Assembly: GCA_038064135.1 (NCBI GenBank)
Contig: JBBTTS010000014.1
Span: forward strand, 7,829 to 71,828
Reading direction: 5' to 3'
DNA from: JBBTTS01 sp038064135
GTDB lineage: Bacteria > Patescibacteriota > Saccharimonadia > Saccharimonadales > OMJO01
Length of the DNA: 64,000 bases
Made by a program: the position numbers and the translations under genes. This document shows positions 33,241 through 44,000 of the stretch, piece after piece. Position 1 is the first letter of the stretch. The number at the start of each line of letters is the position of its first letter. The notes beneath the pieces are model-generated. The model was not told where the DNA came from. It saw only the letters and a program-made list of their open reading frames with translations, and made no database searches.

Positions 33241-35202
33241 GTGAAATTTGAGTTAAAAAGTGACTACAAACCTACTGGCGATCAGCCTACGGCTATAGAG
33301 TCACTGGTCTTAGGATTAAATAACGACACCAAAGAACAGGTGCTTTTAGGCGTAACTGGTAGCGGCAAAACTTTTACTATGGCAAATGTCATAAATAATG
33401 TTCAACGCCCCACGCTTGTTTTAAGCCATAATAAAACATTAGCCGCGCAACTTTATGGGGAATTTAAACGATTTTTTCCTAACAATGCTGTTCATTATTT
33501 TGTAAGTTACTTTGATTATTACCAACCAGAGGCTTACATCCCGCGCAGCGATACATATATAGAAAAAGACAGCCAAATAAATGAGGAAATAGATCGATTA
33601 CGACACGCTGCAACCAGCTCATTGTTAAGTAGGAGAGACGTAATAATTGTAGCTAGCATTAGTTGTATTTATGGAATTGGTTCGGTCGATGACTATGGGG
33701 AAATGGCAATTAAAATTAAAATTAGTGAACGCAAAGTTCGTGATAAGTTTTTGCGCCAACTAACGGATATTCAATATCAACGAAATGACATAGATTTTCA
33801 TCGCAGTACTTTTCGTGTTCGGGGCGACGTTATTGATGTGTTTCCTGCTGGTGAGGAGATTGCTTATAGGTTAGAATTTTTTGGCGACGAAGTCGAAAAA
33901 ATAACCAAAATAAATCCACTAACGGGTGAGGTTTTAGCAAACCTTAAATCAGTGACAATCTTTCCGGGTAGTCATTACGTTACACCGTACGAGAAATTAA
34001 AGCTTGCTTTAGGCCAAATCCAGCTCGAATTAGATGAGCGAGCCCAACAGTTCAAAAAATCTGGCAAACTCATTGAGGCTCAACGAATCGCTCAACGTAC
34101 CAGATTTGATCTGGAGATGATGCAAGAAACAGGATTTGTAAAAGGAATTGAAAATTATAGCCGCTACCTCACCAACCGTGAACCAGGTGAGCAACCAGCG
34201 ACCTTACTCGATTATTTTCCAGATGATTTTTTGATGATGATAGATGAATCACACATGACTTTACCTCAAGTCAGAGGAATGTATAACGGCGATCGGGCAA
34301 GAAAAGAAGTTTTGGTGGAACACGGTTTTCGCCTACCTAGCGCACTCGACAATCGACCGCTAACATTTACAGAATTCGAAAAACACGTTAATCAAGTGAT
34401 TTATGTCAGTGCTACACCAGCTCAATACGAACTAAGTCGCAGTACCGAACCAATCCAGCAAGTAATTAGGCCAACAGGCTTAGTTGACCCCATTATTCAG
34501 ATTCGACCGATAGAGGGTCAAATAGATGATCTTATTGCCGAAATTCGTTCGACTGTGGGTAAGCAACAAAGAGTTTTAGTAACAACACTTACCAAACGTA
34601 TGTCAGAGGATTTAACAGACTATTTAAAAGATTTAAATATAAAAGTAACTTACCTTCATAGTGATGTCGATACGCTTGACCGGACAGACATCCTGCGAGA
34701 CTTACGGCTAGGTGTATATGACGTTGTGGTAGGCATCAACTTACTTAGAGAGGGTTTAGATTTACCCGAAGTTAGTCTGGTGGCAATTTTGGATGCCGAC
34801 AAAGAAGGATTTTTAAGGAGCGAACAGGCACTTATTCAAACTGTTGGTCGAGCAGCAAGGCACATTGACGGTCGGGTAGTTATGTACGCCGACAATATAA
34901 CAGGCAGTATGCAGCGCACTTTAGATGAAACTAATCGTCGCCGAAAAATTCAGGAAGATTACAATAAAAAACATGGCATTACACCTACCGGCATAGCTAA
35001 AGCCGTCGAAAAGGGTATGCGGGCAGACTTACCAGAAGAATCCAAACGAGCTAAGCTGGATCTTAAAAAAATTCCTAAAGACGAATACAAACATCTTATA
35101 AAAGACTTGAGTACACAAATGGAATTTGCTGCTGCAAATTTGGAGTTTGAAAAAGCCGCTGAGCTGCGTGACATCATAGCTGATATAAAATCTAAGATGT
35201 AA
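33241..35202 (+). CDS. uvrB: Excinuclease ABC subunit B
   Basis: This 653-residue UvrB starts at GTG. It has Walker [11 protein letters not shown] (about 37-46), the damage-gripping beta-hairpin with [22 protein letters not shown], helicase motifs [19 protein letters not shown] and [12 protein letters not shown], and a C-terminal UVR motif for UvrC contact. It loads on DNA lesions with UvrA and hands them to UvrC. TACAAT ends exactly 6 nt before the GTG, so the mRNA is probably leaderless with a GTG first codon. UvrA and UvrC are not in the window. Confidence 0.97.
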   Translation: MKFELKSDYKPTGDQPTAIESLVLGLNNDTKEQVLLGVTGSGKTFTMANVINNVQRPTLVLSHNKTLAAQLYGEFKRFFPNNAVHYFVSYFDYYQPEAYIPRSDTYIEKDSQINEEIDRLRHAATSSLLSRRDVIIVASISCIYGIGSVDDYGEMAIKIKISERKVRDKFLRQLTDIQYQRNDIDFHRSTFRVRGDVIDVFPAGEEIAYRLEFFGDEVEKITKINPLTGEVLANLKSVTIFPGSHYVTPYEKLKLALGQIQLELDERAQQFKKSGKLIEAQRIAQRTRFDLEMMQETGFVKGIENYSRYLTNREPGEQPATLLDYFPDDFLMMIDESHMTLPQVRGMYNGDRARKEVLVEHGFRLPSALDNRPLTFTEFEKHVNQVIYVSATPAQYELSRSTEPIQQVIRPTGLVDPIIQIRPIEGQIDDLIAEIRSTVGKQQRVLVTTLTKRMSEDLTDYLKDLNIKVTYLHSDVDTLDRTDILRDLRLGVYDVVVGINLLREGLDLPEVSLVAILDADKEGFLRSEQALIQTVGRAARHIDGRVVMYADNITGSMQRTLDETNRRRKIQEDYNKKHGITPTGIAKAVEKGMRADLPEESKRAKLDLKKIPKDEYKHLIKDLSTQMEFAAANLEFEKAAELRDIIADIKSKM

Positions 35203-35254
35203 CATTGTTTTTTCGCTTATGCTATACTTGGCTTAAATAATTTAAGGAGTCAAG

Positions 35255-35365
35255 ATGGAACAGCAAGGCAGTGGTTTAACACCACCGGCTGAGCCCGTTG
35301 ACCCTCCACATAATGGGGTTGGTGGCGTGTACGCCAAGACACCACAAATTAAGCTGCTTGCATAA
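35255..35365 (+). CDS. Possible 36-residue protein
   Basis: An ATG with a good ribosome site (TTAAGGAGT) and an upstream TATACT opens a 36-codon frame (MEQQGSGLTPPAEPVDPPHN and onward, ending KLLA). It is Pro/Gly-rich and unfolded-looking. Its last 17 bp overlap the end of the convergent hydrolase gene. The promoter and ribosome site support expression; no family is recognised. Confidence 0.4.
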   Translation: MEQQGSGLTPPAEPVDPPHNGVGGVYAKTPQIKLLA

Positions 35366-36302
35366 GTGGGTTAGTCATAACTGACACGACAGTATCGGCA
35401 ACAAGATGAGGCCTTACTTGAGGAGCCATATGCCCAGTATTCGGAATGACAGTAAATACATCAACTTCTTCGGAAATCGCCGGATTGGGATTTATTAAGC
35501 TGTCGTTACCAAAACCGACAAAGGCAGTGTGGATTCCGGTGCTGCCTAGGGCTCTAAAAGCAGGCCGAAAATCGGCGGTTAAACACGAAATTGCCTCACC
35601 AGCTGTGCGGAAGGGGTTTTGGGCAAAGTAACGACCTACTTTTATCGCATTTTTAATATTTAAATCCAAGCTTCCATTATAGATTCCGGGCAACAAATCC
35701 ATAAAAATACCCCTTGGTAATCCAGCCGGTAGATTTCGCATTAATTGAGGTATTGTTGGTGACCCCATACCGACAATTGCCATTCCTACAACCATGTCGG
35801 TTTTATTTGGTGAATTTTCTGCAAACTCTTTGGCGGGGTGGCCTCCCATAGAGTGTGGCAAATGAGCCAAGCGACGCAGGTCTATGGCTTTTATTTCTGG
35901 CACTTCGCTTATCAGCCGATTATTATTTGGTAAATTGTCGCTTATTGCTGCCACCGTGTCGGTATGTATGGCTTGCGGTTTTATTAAAGAAAACAATAAA
36001 TTTTCATGATCACTACGAACCGGTTCGTAGCAAGCTGTGGCAACGCCCATGGCCGCCATTGTGAGCATTAATTTTTCGGAGCTTGCCATAAAACCACCAA
36101 AGCCAGGTTCAATTAATGCCCAGCCATTGTACTTTCTTTTACTGGGGTGGGGAACGGCAAGACTTACGTCCACTTGATGTCTTCCAACCGCAACTTGGTC
36201 ATGAAAGACGGTAGGTGGTGGCTGCATTTCGCCGCTTTCAGCATTTACGCCACCATTTGGCGCAAAAGAACCGCGAAATCTATGTAGCGCATCAAGCATC
36301 AT
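35349..36302 (-). CDS. Alpha/beta-hydrolase-like protein
   Basis: This protein of about 317 residues has a nucleophile elbow HLPHSMGGHPA (Ser in HSMGG), an upstream oxyanion region ALIEPGFGGFM, and a late catalytic histidine in VIPNTGHMAP, as in alpha/beta hydrolases. No signal peptide is seen. The frame is open up to 36410, but I start at the MM at 36302 because the longer version would cover the gatC promoter and coding start. Substrate is unknown; esters, peptides or lipids are possible. Confidence 0.78.
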   Translation of the reverse strand: MMLDALHRFRGSFAPNGGVNAESGEMQPPPTVFHDQVAVGRHQVDVSLAVPHPSKRKYNGWALIEPGFGGFMASSEKLMLTMAAMGVATACYEPVRSDHENLLFSLIKPQAIHTDTVAAISDNLPNNNRLISEVPEIKAIDLRRLAHLPHSMGGHPAKEFAENSPNKTDMVVGMAIVGMGSPTIPQLMRNLPAGLPRGIFMDLLPGIYNGSLDLNIKNAIKVGRYFAQNPFRTAGEAISCLTADFRPAFRALGSTGIHTAFVGFGNDSLINPNPAISEEVDVFTVIPNTGHMAPQVRPHLVADTVVSVMTNPLMQAA

Positions 36303-36396
36303 GTTTATTTTCCGCTTATTGCTAGTACTTATCCTGCACCCAAATCTAAAAAAAGTAAAGGATAATGAGATTGGCAATCTGTTATAATAGCTACAA

Positions 36397-36690
36397 ATGA
36401 CAAGACTCACCGACCAAGATATTCTTAAACTTGCTCGATTATCTAGGTTGTCTTTAAGTAGTGATGAAGTTATGAGATTTAAAAAAGAAATTGAAGCTAT
36501 TTTAAATTACGTAGAACAACTGCAAAAGGTCAAATTAGATGAATTACAGCCGTCTTTTCAGGTAAATGGTTTAAAAAATGTTACTCGTCCAGATGCAATA
36601 GTTGACTACGGGTATGATTCAAATGTATTACTAGACAATGCGCCCGCTACCAAAGACGGTCAAATAAAGGTGAAGAGGATGATTGATTGA
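36397..36690 (+). CDS. gatC: Asp/Glu-tRNA amidotransferase subunit C
   Basis: This 97-residue GatC of usual length has LARLSRLSLSSDEVMRFKKEIEAILNYVEQL, the typical N-terminal helices, and VTRPDAIVD. It holds GatA and GatB together. A consensus TATAAT ends 8 nt before the ATG. Its TGA overlaps the gatA start (ATTGAGT, TTG start), which also shows that TGA is a stop in this genome. Confidence 0.95.
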   Translation: MTRLTDQDILKLARLSRLSLSSDEVMRFKKEIEAILNYVEQLQKVKLDELQPSFQVNGLKNVTRPDAIVDYGYDSNVLLDNAPATKDGQIKVKRMID

Positions 36691-38126
36691 GTAGTCAGTG
36701 GCAACCTATCTCTGATTTAGCCGCAAAAGTTTGTAATGGCGAGCTTAAGGCTGTAGACCTTATTGAACGTGCATTAAAAACGATTCATGATAAAAAAGAA
36801 TTCGATGCCGTAATATCCACAACCGAAAAGCGTGCTCGCGAAATGGCCGAAAAGATTGATCATGATATAAAAGAAGGTCAATTTGGCGGAAGATTAGCCG
36901 GAGTTCCTTTTGTAGCTAAGGATAATTTTTTAACATTTGGTAGCGAAACTACAGCTGCGAGTAACATCTTGAAAGGTTTTAAGGCACCATATCAGGCAAC
37001 GGCCGTCGAACGATTAGAGGCCGAGGGTGCAATCTGCGTCGCAAAAGCTAATTTGGATGCCTTTGCACACGGAGCAAGCACCGAAAATAGCGATTTTATG
37101 ATTACCAAAAACCCGTTTAGCAAAAAACATGTTCCTGGTGGTTCTTCGGGTGGGTCAGCTGCAGCAGTAATTTTGGATATGGTTCCATTTGCACTGGGTA
37201 GCGATACGGGTGGTTCGATTCGCCTGCCAGCTAGTTTTTGCGGCGCTGTAGGTTATAAGCCAACATACGGACTTGTTTCACGCAGTGGTGTGGTTGCAAT
37301 GGCTAGCAGTACCGACGTTATCGGCCCAATAACTAAAAACGTAATCGACGCGGCGGTGGTTATGGACGTAATTTCTGGGAAGGATCCACTCGACAGCACT
37401 ACAATCAACCGCGACAAACAAAACTACGCGGATTTTGATAAAAATATATCTGGAAAGACAATCGGAATAATCGACGAATACATGGGTAACGGTGTTGACG
37501 AAGCAGTACGCGAAAAAGTTAACGCTGGTTTAAAAATTTTAGAAAAAAAGGGCGCTAAACTTTTAAAAATTAGTCTGCCAAGCCTTCCTTTGGCTTTGGC
37601 TTGCTATTACATAATTTGCCCAGCTGAGGTAAGTAGCAACCTTAGTCGATACGATGGTCAACGATTTGGTTTTAGCGCTGAAGAAGCCGTCGATGTAGAT
37701 CAAAGCTTTACGCTTAGTCGCAGCCGGGGATTTGGTGCTGAGGCAAAACGAAGAATCATGATAGGTTCTTATGTGCTTAGCAGTGGTTATTACGATGCAT
37801 ATTACCGCCAAGCCCAGCTAGTAAGAACAAAGTTAATAAACGAAACTAACGAAGCTTTTAAAAAAGTAGATTTTTTGGCCGGCCCAGTATCGCCAACTAC
37901 AGCATTCAAAATTGGCCAAAATATTGATGATCCACTTAAAATGTATTTAGTCGATATCATGACAGTTGCGGCAAGCTTAACCGGAATTCCGGCTATAAGT
38001 GTACCTGTGGGTAAATCCAACCAGGACAATATGCCGGTTGGCTTGCAGCTTATGGCTCCACAATCCATGGATAGGCGGTTATTAAGTTTAGCCGCTTGGT
38101 TAGAGAGTGGGTTAAATGAACTTTAG
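36687..38126 (+). CDS. gatA: Asp/Glu-tRNA amidotransferase subunit A
   Basis: This 479-residue amidase-signature protein has the catalytic Lys in FVAKDN, the GGSSGGSAAAV loop, and the nucleophile region GSDTGGSIRLPASFCG, with the cis-Ser and Ser of the Ser-Ser-Lys triad. It frees ammonia from glutamine for conversion of Glu-tRNA-Gln and Asp-tRNA-Asn. Start is a TTG overlapping the gatC stop. Its 3' end overlaps the small membrane-protein gene that separates it from gatB. Confidence 0.96.
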   Translation: MSSQWQPISDLAAKVCNGELKAVDLIERALKTIHDKKEFDAVISTTEKRAREMAEKIDHDIKEGQFGGRLAGVPFVAKDNFLTFGSETTAASNILKGFKAPYQATAVERLEAEGAICVAKANLDAFAHGASTENSDFMITKNPFSKKHVPGGSSGGSAAAVILDMVPFALGSDTGGSIRLPASFCGAVGYKPTYGLVSRSGVVAMASSTDVIGPITKNVIDAAVVMDVISGKDPLDSTTINRDKQNYADFDKNISGKTIGIIDEYMGNGVDEAVREKVNAGLKILEKKGAKLLKISLPSLPLALACYYIICPAEVSSNLSRYDGQRFGFSAEEAVDVDQSFTLSRSRGFGAEAKRRIMIGSYVLSSGYYDAYYRQAQLVRTKLINETNEAFKKVDFLAGPVSPTTAFKIGQNIDDPLKMYLVDIMTVAASLTGIPAISVPVGKSNQDNMPVGLQLMAPQSMDRRLLSLAAWLESGLNEL

Positions 38127-38547
38127 GCAAGCAACGATTGCGGCAGTAGGTCTTTTTATTTTCTTAGTCGCTGGGATATTTATTCGTGCAAAACTACCCA
38201 AGAAGCTAAAAGTTGATAAATTTATTAATGATTGGCAAGAGCTTCAACTTTTTTGTAAAGATAAAACTACCTGGCCTCACGCCCTTTCGGCGGCTGATGC
38301 GTTGCTAGACAAAGCACTTAAGAGGCGTAAATTTAAAGGTAAAAGCATGGGGGAGCGATTAGTTAACGCGCAACGCACATTAACAAACAATGACGGTGTT
38401 TGGTTTGCCCATAATTTATGTAAAAAAGTAATCGAAAAGCCGGCCACCAGGCTCCGTGAAGCGGATGTAAAGTCGGCACTTATTGGTTTTCGACAAGCCT
38501 TAAAAGATATAGGAGCGTTGCCAAGTGGTGAATCAAAAGATTCGTGA
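38116..38547 (+). CDS. Small membrane-anchored protein embedded in the gat operon
   Basis: This 143-residue protein has an N-terminal membrane helix (about 7-24) and a basic helical cytoplasmic domain (WQELQLFCKDKTTWPHALSA, then KRRKFKGKSMGERL). It overlaps gatA by 11 bp at its start and gatB by 23 bp at its end, so its synthesis is tied to the amidotransferase. I do not recognise a named family; the tight embedding suggests either membrane tethering of GatCAB or simple genome packing. Confidence 0.75.
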   Translation: MNFRQATIAAVGLFIFLVAGIFIRAKLPKKLKVDKFINDWQELQLFCKDKTTWPHALSAADALLDKALKRRKFKGKSMGERLVNAQRTLTNNDGVWFAHNLCKKVIEKPATRLREADVKSALIGFRQALKDIGALPSGESKDS

Positions 38548-39964
38548 CCAATACAAAGTGACCATTGGCATAGAATGTCACGTGCAACTAGCTACAAAAA
38601 CTAAGCTTTTTTCTGGTGTTAGCAATGATGCCCGCCGGGCCAAACCCAACTCCTTAATCAGCCATATAGACTTAGGTCTGCCAGGTGCTCTACCGGTGTT
38701 AAACGAAAAAGCTATTATGTTTGCTTCTCGAGCCGCATTGGCGCTGGGAACAAAACCTGAAAAATATAGTCAATTTGACCGGAAGCACTATTTTTATCCA
38801 GATCTACCAATGGGATATCAGATCACCCAATTTTACTACCCGATAATTAAGTCTGGTCAGGTCAAGTTCGACGTTGAGGGGCAAGAAAAAGTTGTTCATA
38901 TTCACGAGGCTCACCTTGAGGCTGATGCTGGTAAAAGTACTCATCCTGAAGGTGCCGATTATAGCTTGGTTGACCTAAATCGAGCCGGGACACCTCTATT
39001 GGAAATTGTTAGTAAGCCAGAAATGCATTCAGCTATCGAAGCAAAAGCTTACGCCCGAGAACTATGGCTGCTAATGAGGTTCGCCGAGATTTCAGATGCC
39101 GACCTTTATCAAGGAAATATGCGCTTTGACGTAAATGTTAGTGTAAGTAAAAACAAAACTCTTGGTACGCGAACTGAAACGAAAAATTTAAATAGTTTCA
39201 AATCGGTAGAAAAAGCTGTTGAATACGAAGTAAATCGGCAAATAGAACTACTTGAAAAAGGTCAATCTGTTGTCCAGGAAACAAGGGGTTGGGATGAAGC
39301 TAAGCAAAAGACTTTTGGACAAAGAGGTAAAGAAGAGGCCCATGATTACCGCTACATGCCAGACCCCGATCTACCACCTGTCGAGATTAGTCAAAAAATA
39401 ATCGACGATATCGAAAAAACTATGCCACCCAACCCTAGCGAATATCGCAAAAGTTTTACAGGTAGTGGCTTTGAAGCGCAATTCATAGAGGATCTACTGA
39501 CGGATGTAATAAAATCAAGAACTGTGTTGAGTGTGCTTCATAAATACAGTCAAGATCATGCCAAACGAATTGCTTTTTGGTTAGTGCAGACCGATCTCGA
39601 AAGTTCGAAAGGTAATAATTTACCAGATAACTTAATTATTGAGCTTGTAAAAGTGTCGGAAATGGTTAATTCAGGGCAGTTAAGCTCAACTGGCGCAAAA
39701 AAAGTAACAAATAAACTCCTAAAGAGTGGTGGAAGCGCCAAATTAGCTGCTCAAGAATTAGGCGTAGAACAAGTGTCCGACCAAACCGAACTTCAGAAAA
39801 TAATTAAGGAAGTTTTGGGGCAGAATGAAGCGGCAGTTACAGATATTAAAAATGGTGAATTAAAAGCAATTGGATTTTTAGTGGGGCAGGTTATGAAGCT
39901 TAGCAAGGGTTCGGCAAACCCAGGTCTGACCCAGCAAATGATTAAAAAACAACTAGGATTGTAG
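38525..39964 (+). CDS. gatB: Asp/Glu-tRNA amidotransferase subunit B
   Basis: This 479-residue GatB has VTIGIECHVQLATKTKLFSG, the catalytic cradle FDRKHYFYPDLPMGYQITQ, GTRTETKNLNSF, and DYRYMPDPDLPP, with a C-terminal YqeY-like tail domain for tRNA. It phosphorylates the tRNA-bound acid and adds ammonia delivered from GatA. Start is one of two adjacent GTG codons (38525 or 38528). With gatC and gatA it completes the pathway, implying the cell makes Gln-tRNA and/or Asn-tRNA indirectly. Confidence 0.96.
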   Translation: MVNQKIRDQYKVTIGIECHVQLATKTKLFSGVSNDARRAKPNSLISHIDLGLPGALPVLNEKAIMFASRAALALGTKPEKYSQFDRKHYFYPDLPMGYQITQFYYPIIKSGQVKFDVEGQEKVVHIHEAHLEADAGKSTHPEGADYSLVDLNRAGTPLLEIVSKPEMHSAIEAKAYARELWLLMRFAEISDADLYQGNMRFDVNVSVSKNKTLGTRTETKNLNSFKSVEKAVEYEVNRQIELLEKGQSVVQETRGWDEAKQKTFGQRGKEEAHDYRYMPDPDLPPVEISQKIIDDIEKTMPPNPSEYRKSFTGSGFEAQFIEDLLTDVIKSRTVLSVLHKYSQDHAKRIAFWLVQTDLESSKGNNLPDNLIIELVKVSEMVNSGQLSSTGAKKVTNKLLKSGGSAKLAAQELGVEQVSDQTELQKIIKEVLGQNEAAVTDIKNGELKAIGFLVGQVMKLSKGSANPGLTQQMIKKQLGL

Positions 39965-39999
39965 CTGGCAATTTAAAAAGTGTATACTAATTAGTATAG

Positions 40000-40281
40000 A
40001 TGAATAGTACAGAGCAAATCTTGGTAATTATTCTAGCTTCGGCCCTGGCTGCATTTTTGATAATTGGTATAGTTGCCCTGATAAAATTTATACAAATCCT
40101 AAATCACATCAATAAAATTACCGAAAAGGCTGAACATCTGGCAGAACAAGCTGAAGCTGTTGGTTCTTTTTTTCAAAAAACCGCTGGGCCAATTGCAATT
40201 GGCAAACTTTTAGGCAATATCGCAGAGCATATTTTTGGTGGTCGAGAATCTAAACGATCAAAAAGGAGTAAAAATGCGTAA
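40000..40281 (+). CDS. Small single-helix membrane protein
   Basis: This 93-residue protein has one N-terminal membrane helix (about 7-32), a short amphipathic coiled coil (about 38-55), and a basic tail (ESKRSKRSKNA). It resembles DUF948-type small proteins that often precede YtxH proteins. Its end overlaps the next gene's ribosome site AAAGGAG. Function is unknown; the three-gene group suggests an envelope-stress or cell-envelope role. Confidence 0.65.
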   Translation: MNSTEQILVIILASALAAFLIIGIVALIKFIQILNHINKITEKAEHLAEQAEAVGSFFQKTAGPIAIGKLLGNIAEHIFGGRESKRSKRSKNA

Positions 40282-40696
40282 ACGAACAAAGCAGGCTGCA
40301 ATTGGCACGGTTATCGCGGCAGGAATTGGTTATGCTGTAGGAGTTTTAACTGCGCCAAAAAGCGGAAAAGAAACACGTAAAGAGCTTCAGACTGCTGCCC
40401 AAAAAGCAAAAACTAATGCCGAAAAACAACTTAAAAAACTTCATGGTGAACTTAGTGACATTATAGAATCTGTTCAAAAAAAATCTATCGGACTAAAAAC
40501 AAAAGCAACTAGCGAAGCGCGCCACGCACTAGTGGCGGCAAAAAAAGCAAAAGCCAAAACCCGCGAAGTTTTATCGGCACTTCATGAGGGCGAAACAACT
40601 AATGAAGACCTTCAGGCAGCCATATCCGAAACTAAATCGGCGATAAAATACATAAAGAAGTATGTTGGTGGTGGGCAGAAAAACAAAACAACTTAG
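40274..40696 (+). CDS. YtxH-domain protein
   Basis: This 140-residue protein has a glycine-rich membrane helix (AAIGTVIAAGIGYAVGVLTAPKSGKETRKEL, about 7-37) typical of YtxH, followed by a long Lys/Ala/Glu coiled coil. YtxH proteins are linked to general stress in Bacillus, but their activity is unknown. The ATG at 40274 is preceded by AAAGGAG; an upstream GTG at 40235 is less likely. It overlaps the next small gene. Confidence 0.8.
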   Translation: MRKRTKQAAIGTVIAAGIGYAVGVLTAPKSGKETRKELQTAAQKAKTNAEKQLKKLHGELSDIIESVQKKSIGLKTKATSEARHALVAAKKAKAKTREVLSALHEGETTNEDLQAAISETKSAIKYIKKYVGGGQKNKTT

Positions 40697-40952
40697 TCGT
40701 AGATCTCACACTTCTAAAGATTATGAGTACCTAGGGAAGTTGTTGGTTAGCATCTATGAGTCTGGATTTCGAAGCCATCGTAGATTATTTGCGTTCAGTT
40801 TTATGAGGGGTATTTTTTTTGGGCTAGGTGGTGCAATAGGGGCGAGTATTGTAGTAGGTGTAATAATTTGGTTTTTATCGGTGCTTAGGCATGTACCAGT
40901 TATAGGTCCTTTTTTCGATAACACCAAACACTCCCTGGAACAAACAAAATAG
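40662..40952 (+). CDS. DUF5665-like small membrane protein
   Basis: This 96-residue protein has a basic N terminus and one C-terminal hydrophobic segment (GIFFGLGGAIGASIVVGVIIWFLSVL, about 50-75), then HVPVIGPFFDN. This arrangement fits the DUF5665 family, whose function is unknown. It overlaps the YtxH gene by 35 bp and ends 74 bp before dnaE. A GTG one codon into the frame could be the true start. Confidence 0.7.
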   Translation: MLVVGRKTKQLSRRSHTSKDYEYLGKLLVSIYESGFRSHRRLFAFSFMRGIFFGLGGAIGASIVVGVIIWFLSVLRHVPVIGPFFDNTKHSLEQTK

Positions 40953-41026
40953 TCTGTTGTAATTAAGATAGTCGATAATTAATACAAAATTTTTTACAAT
41001 AGTTGAATAGGTTATCGGGGGAATAA

Positions 41027-44000
41027 GTGGCCAAAGTAGAGCTAACGGCTAAAGACTTTGTGCATTTGCACAACCATTCACAGTACAGTTTACTGGACGG
41101 TTTAACAAAAATACCGCCGCTAATTAGCCGCGTCAAAGAACTTGGCATGCAAAGTGTGGCAATAACAGATCATGGCACGTTGTCTGGGTTGATTGAATTT
41201 TATAAAGAAGCCAATGACCAAAAGATTAAACCGATTTTTGGCATGGAAGCATATATTTCTGCTCGGGGCATGAACGACCGCGACCCAGTAAAGGATAAAA
41301 GTTATTTTCACCTTATTTTGTTGGCTATGAACGAGCTTGGTTACAAAAATTTAATGCAGCTAAGCACAATAGCCAATTTGGAAGGTTTTTACTATAAACC
41401 ACGGATTGACCGTGAAACATTAGCCAAATATAACCAAGGTTTGATAGTGCTTAGTGGTTGTATTGGCGGAGAACTTGGCGATGCCCTTAAACAAAACCAG
41501 TATGCTAAAGCTAAAGAAACGGCCGAGTGGTACAAATCGATTTTTGGTGATAGGTACTACTTGGAAGTTCAGGATCATGGTCATCCTGAGCACCCAAAGG
41601 CTTGGCAAGAACAAGTGTTAGTTACCAAACAAACACTTAAATTGGCCAAAGAGCTAGATATCCCGGCTGTTTTAACATGCGATGCTCACTATTTAAGTCA
41701 CGACGATCAAGAAGCCCATGAAATTTTATTATGCGTTCAAACCGGTGCGTTTTTAAGCGACGAAAATCGAATGAGCCTGAGAGATTTTGATCTTCATGTA
41801 ACCGACCCGAAAGAATTAATTAATCGTTGGGGCAAGGATAATCCAGATATAATTGTTAATTCCAGTAAAATAGCCGAACGCTGCCAGGTTAGCCTAGACC
41901 TTGGTAAAATATTGATCCCAAAATTTCCGCTCCCCAAGGGTGAAACCGAGAAAAGCTATTTAGAAGACCTGGTTTATGCCGGACTATTAGTGAGGTATTG
42001 CGAACTAAAACCTGAAAAGGCCCAAAATTTGTCTCGAGCCGCGCAAAAAAAATTACTACCCAAGAATATTCTAGACCGCGCCAAATACGAATTTAGCGTA
42101 ATAGATGATATGAAGTTTAACGGATACTTTTTAATCATTGCTGATTTCATTGGTTGGGGCAAAGCAAGGGGTATTGTATTCGGTCCCGGCCGTGGGTCGG
42201 CAGCAGGATCGATAATTTCTTATGCACTGAAAATTACCGAACTTGACCCATTAAAGTACGATTTGTTATTTGAGAGATTTTTAAACCCTGACCGAATTAG
42301 CATGCCCGATATAGATATCGACATTCAGGATAGTCGACGCGATGAAGTTATTCAGTACTGCATTGATAAGTATGGTAGTAATAGAGTTGCCAATATAGTA
42401 ACGTTTGGCCGAATGGCTGCCAGGAACGCTGTCCGCGATGTGGCCAGAGTTCTTCAGGTTCCATATTCTGAAGCAGACAGGTTGGCCAAAATGATTCCAA
42501 TGCCGATTCAGGGCCGACATATTCCTTTAGAACTGTCGTTAAAAGACAATAAAGATTTAGCCAATGAATACAAGAACAATGTACAAAGTAAACAGGTTTT
42601 TGATTTGGCAATGCAGCTTGAAGGTACAATCAGAAGTCACGGCGTACACGCAGCTGGTGTAGTAATTGCACCTGACGATATTGTGACATTTGTGCCACTT
42701 GAAAAAGCCCAAAAAGGTGTAATTGCCACCCAATATTCAATGGGTCCAATCGAAGATTTGGGACTACTAAAAATGGATTTTTTAGGTCTTTCAAACCTCA
42801 CGATTATCAAAAACACTCTACGAATAGTCAGAAAAGTTTATAAAAAAAACATCGACATTAATGAAATAAATCTAGATGATAAAAAAACCTTTGATCTGCT
42901 ACAACACGGTGATACCACTGGCGTGTTTCAGTTTGAATCGTCGGGCATGAAACGATATTTAAAGGACTTAAAGCCAACTGTCTTTGATGACATCATTGCT
43001 ATGGGGGCGTTGTATCGGCCTGGACCACTAACAGCCGGATTGACTCAAAAATTTATAAATCGTAAAAATGGCTTAGAAAAAATTAGCTATGAACATGACA
43101 ATATGAAAAAAGCCTTAGCACCTACTTATGGCGTGTTAGTTTATCAAGAACAAGTTATGAGGATTGCCCAGGATTTATGTGGATTCAGTGGTGGTGAGGC
43201 CGATACGCTAAGAAAAGCCATAGGCAAGAAAAAACGCGACGTAATGGCTAAAATGAAAAAACAATTTGTAGACGGCGCAATAAAAACCAGTGGCGTTAGT
43301 CAAAAATTTGCTGATGATTTTTGGAAAAGTCTAGAAGGTTTTGCTGACTACGCTTTTAATAAATCACACTCAGCTTGTTATGGAATGATTAGCTACCAAA
43401 CTGCGTATCTAAAAGCTCATTTTCCTAGTGCATTTATGTCTGCGTTAATGACCAGCGATTATGATAATACCGACCGTTTAGCTATAGAAATTACTGAATG
43501 TAAACACATGGGAATCGAGGTATTACCACCCGATATTAACGAATCATTTTTAGAGTTTGCAGTTGTACCCAAAACCAGTCAAATTCGCTTTGGGTTGGCA
43601 GCTGTGAAAAACGTTGGGACCGGCGTAGTTGAGGAAATTTTAAACGCCAGGGAAGAAGGTCAATTTGAATCATTGGAAGATTTTTTATCAAGAGTAAGCA
43701 ATCGGGCTGTAAATAGAAAAACTTTAGAAAGTTTAATTAAATCGGGTGCTTTTGACCGATTTGACGACAGATCGGTATTGCTTCATAACCTTGATACTAT
43801 TTCGGCATTTGGGTCGAGAATTCAAAAAGAAAAATTACTTGGACAAACCGATTTATTTGGAAATTCTGAAGACTTATCGGCTCATCGGGTTAGCCTAAGG
43901 TTAATTAGCGATGTCGAAAAAATTCCGATTCAGGAACAACTTGCATGGGAGCGCGAACTTTTAGGGCTGTATATTAGCCAACACCCCTTAGCTAATTATG

